Source of the DNA: Rubrobacteraceae bacterium
GTDB lineage: Bacteria; Actinomycetota; Rubrobacteria; Rubrobacterales; Rubrobacteraceae
Direction of reading: 5' to 3'
Length of the DNA: 6,746 bases
Assembly (NCBI GenBank): GCA_029240775.1
Contig: JARDZQ010000093.1
Location: 1 to 6,746 of the forward strand
Position 1 is the stretch's first letter; every line of letters starts with the position of its first letter. Shown piece after piece: positions 5,100 through 6,746 of the stretch. A program made the translations under genes and the position numbers. Under the pieces are notes generated by a model. The model did no database searches, was not told the origin of the DNA, and saw nothing but the letters and a program-made list of their open reading frames with translations.

Positions 5100-6519
5100 A
5101 CCCGAATATCCCGGTGAAGTCGCCGATCTTCTGCTCGACCTCCGCCCACTCGGCCTCGTACACGGAGCCCTCGACGATCCCAGCCCCCGAGAACAAAGAG
5201 AGGCTTCTCCCTCGGACGAGCCCGGAGCGGATGCCGACGGCGAACTCGGCCTCATTGGCCCCGATCCAGCCCACAGGGCCAGCGTACCATCCCCGATCGA
5301 AGGGCTCGGCGGCCCGGATCTCCGCGAGGGCCTCCTCCTTGGGGTACCCCCCTACCGCGGGCGTGGGGTGCAGCGCCCGCAGGATCTCAGGGTCCGTAAC
5401 TCCCTCGCGCAAGACCCCGCGCACACGCGAGACGAGGTGACGCCTGCTCGCCGTCTTCATCTCGGAGGCGCCACCCTCGACCTCGAGCTCGTCGCAGAGC
5501 GGCCCGAGCGCCTCGCCGATGCCGACCCGGACGTGGTCGTGCTCGGCCTTGTCTTTCTCGCTGCGGAGCAGGTCGTCGCGCAGCTCGTCGTCGTCGGCCT
5601 CGGAGGCGCCGCGCGGCCTGGTCCCCGCCACAGCCTCGCTCTCTATGAGATAGCCCTCGCGGCGGAAGAGCCGCTCGGGCGAGGCACCAACGAAGGCCAC
5701 ACCCGCCTCTGGCTCGACGTAGAAGTGGAAGCAGCCCGGCGTCGCCTCCTCCAACCTCTCGGCGAGCAGGGCCGCGTCTAGCTCCTCCGCGAAGCCAAAC
5801 TCCGTCCGGCGGGCGAGCACCACCTTATCCAGTCGTCCCTCCGAGAACGCCGCGAGCGCCCGCTCCACGTTGAGCCGCCAGCCCTCCCGGTCGGGATGAT
5901 CGGTGCGAGAGACCGGCTCGGCCAGGGTGTCGCCGGAGGCATCCTGCGAGAAGGAGAGGCGCTCCACCTCCTCCAGTATCTCCGTATGCCTTTGCGTGTC
6001 GCGCGGGAGCACGAGGTTACATACCAGCATCGCCTCGCAGTCTCCGGTATGCAACTCGAAGCGCGGCAGGACGAACCGGTAAGCGCCGAACGGAGCCCAT
6101 TCCGCGTCAGGCTCGCGCAGAGGGTCGAAGCGGAGCCCGCCGTAGTAGCGAGCTTCCGCGTCGCCCGAGGAGAGGAGAGCGCTGAGATGCTTGCGCAGCG
6201 CCTCAGCGCTCTCCGGGGCATCTCCTTCCTGCAGGTCCGCCACCCCGACGGCGGCGCGTGCGCTCTGACCTCCGCGTCCGGACCAGTACACCTTCGGCAG
6301 GAGCGATTGCGCCCGCAGCCACCGGAGCAGCGCCACCTGCCCCACCGGCACCGCGAGACGCACCACCCGCTCGGTGATCACTGGGGCGTCCCCGGCCTCC
6401 GAGAGCGTGCGGCTGATCCGCTCCGCGAGCAGCCAGCGCGCGCGCGCCGGGAGCCCGCCGGATGGGCCTCCGTTCCGCTCGAGTCCTATGCTTTCCCTGC
6501 TCAGCAAACCTCGTGCCAT
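5071..6519 (-). CDS. menF: Isochorismate synthase MenF
   Basis: MenF converts chorismate to isochorismate, the committed step into menaquinone. The 482-residue protein has a variable N-terminal half and a typical chorismate-binding C-terminal half. That half includes [11 protein letters not shown] (228-238), with Lys232 as the water-activating base, and [10 protein letters not shown] (276-285), with Glu282 as the acid. It continues with AVAGTRPRG (296-304), [11 protein letters not shown] (320-330) and [10 protein letters not shown] (384-393). [10 protein letters not shown] (409-418) and SGAGIVEGS plus the Glu-rich [11 protein letters not shown] (454-464) follow, contributing magnesium ligands with Glu326. 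A salicylate synthase or anthranilate synthase is less likely because menD overlaps its 3' end. The frame is open to GTG 6579, but ATG 6519 is preferred: GGAG stands 2 nt upstream and an extended -10 lies just before it. The longer form would start inside a hairpin. Confidence 0.93.
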   Translation of the reverse strand: MARGLLSRESIGLERNGGPSGGLPARARWLLAERISRTLSEAGDAPVITERVVRLAVPVGQVALLRWLRAQSLLPKVYWSGRGGQSARAAVGVADLQEGDAPESAEALRKHLSALLSSGDAEARYYGGLRFDPLREPDAEWAPFGAYRFVLPRFELHTGDCEAMLVCNLVLPRDTQRHTEILEEVERLSFSQDASGDTLAEPVSRTDHPDREGWRLNVERALAAFSEGRLDKVVLARRTEFGFAEELDAALLAERLEEATPGCFHFYVEPEAGVAFVGASPERLFRREGYLIESEAVAGTRPRGASEADDDELRDDLLRSEKDKAEHDHVRVGIGEALGPLCDELEVEGGASEMKTASRRHLVSRVRGVLREGVTDPEILRALHPTPAVGGYPKEEALAEIRAAEPFDRGWYAGPVGWIGANEAEFAVGIRSGLVRGRSLSLFSGAGIVEGSVYEAEWAEVEQKIGDFTGIFGFDPAPHAAR

Positions 6520-6537
6520 CTCTCCATCTCGAAACGT

Positions 6538-6546
6538 AGTGTAGCA
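6538..6546 (-). promoter_or_regulatory. Candidate extended -10 for the menF operon
   Basis: The minus strand reads TGCTACACT, a TGn-extended -10 with four of six hexamer matches. Transcription would start around 6530 and give a leader of about 11-12 nt containing GGAGAG. No good -35 is found 16-18 nt upstream, so either the extended -10 compensates, an activator is needed, or the true promoter lies elsewhere in the 6547-6690 region. Confidence 0.35.
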
Positions 6547-6561
6547 AGGCGTAGCGAGCGA

Positions 6562-6579
6562 GTGAGCGGCTTCGCTCAC
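6562..6579. repeat. Perfect 7-bp inverted repeat (hairpin) upstream of menF
   Basis: GTGAGCG and CGCTCAC form a perfect 7-bp stem around a 4-nt loop (GCTT on the plus strand). It is followed by AAAAA on the plus strand, so on neither strand is the stem followed by a T-run, and it is not an intrinsic terminator. It lies about 16 nt upstream of the putative menF -10 and may be a protein-binding dyad. Confidence 0.5.
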
Positions 6580-6584
6580 AAAAA

Positions 6585-6627
6585 GCTTGTCAGCACGCTT
6601 CGGCCTCTAAGGCCTCGCTTGCCAGCA
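6585..6627. repeat. Pair of 11-bp direct repeats around a short dyad
   Basis: GCTTGTCAGCA (6585-6595) recurs as GCTTGCCAGCA (6617-6627) with one mismatch, 32 bp from start to start, about three turns of B-DNA. Between them is GGCCT-CTA-AGGCC (6602-6614). The spacing would put both repeats on one face of the helix. This could be a regulator-binding region in the space between menF and the divergent gene. Confidence 0.4.
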
Positions 6628-6690
6628 TTTCGCCTTTTATCCCGGGAGCGACGGAACCCGAGGGCGGTCTCTCGACGCGAGGTGGGATCA

Positions 6691-6746
6691 ATGGCTTCGA
6701 GAAACGCCCTGACCGTAGAGGCTCGGGTAGAGCTCCCGGTAGTGGG
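6691..6746 (+). CDS. Start of a divergent gene, function unknown (cut by right edge)
   Basis: ATG 6691 is preceded by AGGTGG, 5 nt upstream, and the frame stays open to the window end, giving 18 codons that begin MASRNALTVEARVELPVV. This is too short to assign. It is divergent from menF, with 171 nt between the starts, and could share regulation with it. Another menaquinone gene such as menA is possible from context only; the residues themselves give no support. Confidence 0.5.
   Translation, partial: MASRNALTVEARVELPVV

Noticed and set aside
5100..5255. N-terminal extension of menD to ATG 5255
   Set aside because: It lies wholly within menF, is Ser/Arg/Pro-rich and makes the protein longer than the family.
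4918..5781. Long plus-strand open frame of 287 codons opposite menD and menF
   Set aside because: It is antisense to two well-recognised men genes, has no recognisable domain and is Arg/Gly/Leu-rich, as expected for shadow frames in high-GC DNA.
6562..6590. Hairpin plus A-run upstream of menF as an intrinsic terminator
   Set aside because: The run is A on the plus strand after the stem, and on the minus strand the Ts precede the stem, so the order is wrong on both strands.
1..6746. CRISPR arrays, tRNA or rRNA genes, insertion sequences, phage attachment sites
   Set aside because: No regularly spaced repeats, cloverleaf or rRNA-like stretch, transposase motifs or terminal inverted repeats with duplications were seen in the window.

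Overview
The window is a menaquinone (vitamin K2) biosynthesis locus from a high-GC Gram-positive bacterium, most likely an actinobacterium and perhaps Rubrobacter-like. This rests on the high GC content, the actinobacterial style of the proteins (RHH/MazF module, AraC-VOC pair, amphi-Trp protein) and two apparently leaderless genes. The organism call is inference; no marker gene is present.

Layout from right to left, which is the direction of transcription of the men genes on the minus strand: menF (isochorismate synthase, 6519-5071) overlaps menD (SEPHCHC synthase, 5099-3339). Next come a small amphi-Trp domain gene with its own candidate promoter (3226-3002) and menH (SHCHC synthase, 2951-2160). 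After an interruption, the 5' part of menB (1,4-dihydroxy-2-naphthoyl-CoA synthase, 470 to the left edge) follows, with a strong -10 box placed so that its mRNA would be leaderless. MenF, MenD and MenH carry out three successive steps from chorismate to SHCHC. MenB acts later. MenC and MenE, which act between them, are not in the window, nor is MenA recognisable.

The interruption (about 566-2152) holds two small modules pointing apart. On the minus strand is a type II toxin-antitoxin pair: a ribbon-helix-helix antitoxin (1140-904) overlapping a MazF endoribonuclease (910-566). On the plus strand are a short AraC-type regulator (about 1221/1239-1658) and a VOC/glyoxalase-fold protein (1733-2152). 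Between the two modules lies a perfect 20-bp palindrome (1148-1167). It covers the spacer and -10 of the antitoxin promoter and carries a TATACT box on each strand, so it is the best regulatory candidate in the window.

The right end (6520-6746) is the region upstream of menF. It contains a hairpin, a pair of 11-bp direct repeats one about 32 bp from the other, and the first 56 nt of a divergent gene of unknown function. Nothing in the window amounts to a clearly new system. The points worth following are the shared palindrome, the leaderless starts, the insertion into the men cluster, and the non-standard starts of the AraC gene and menD.
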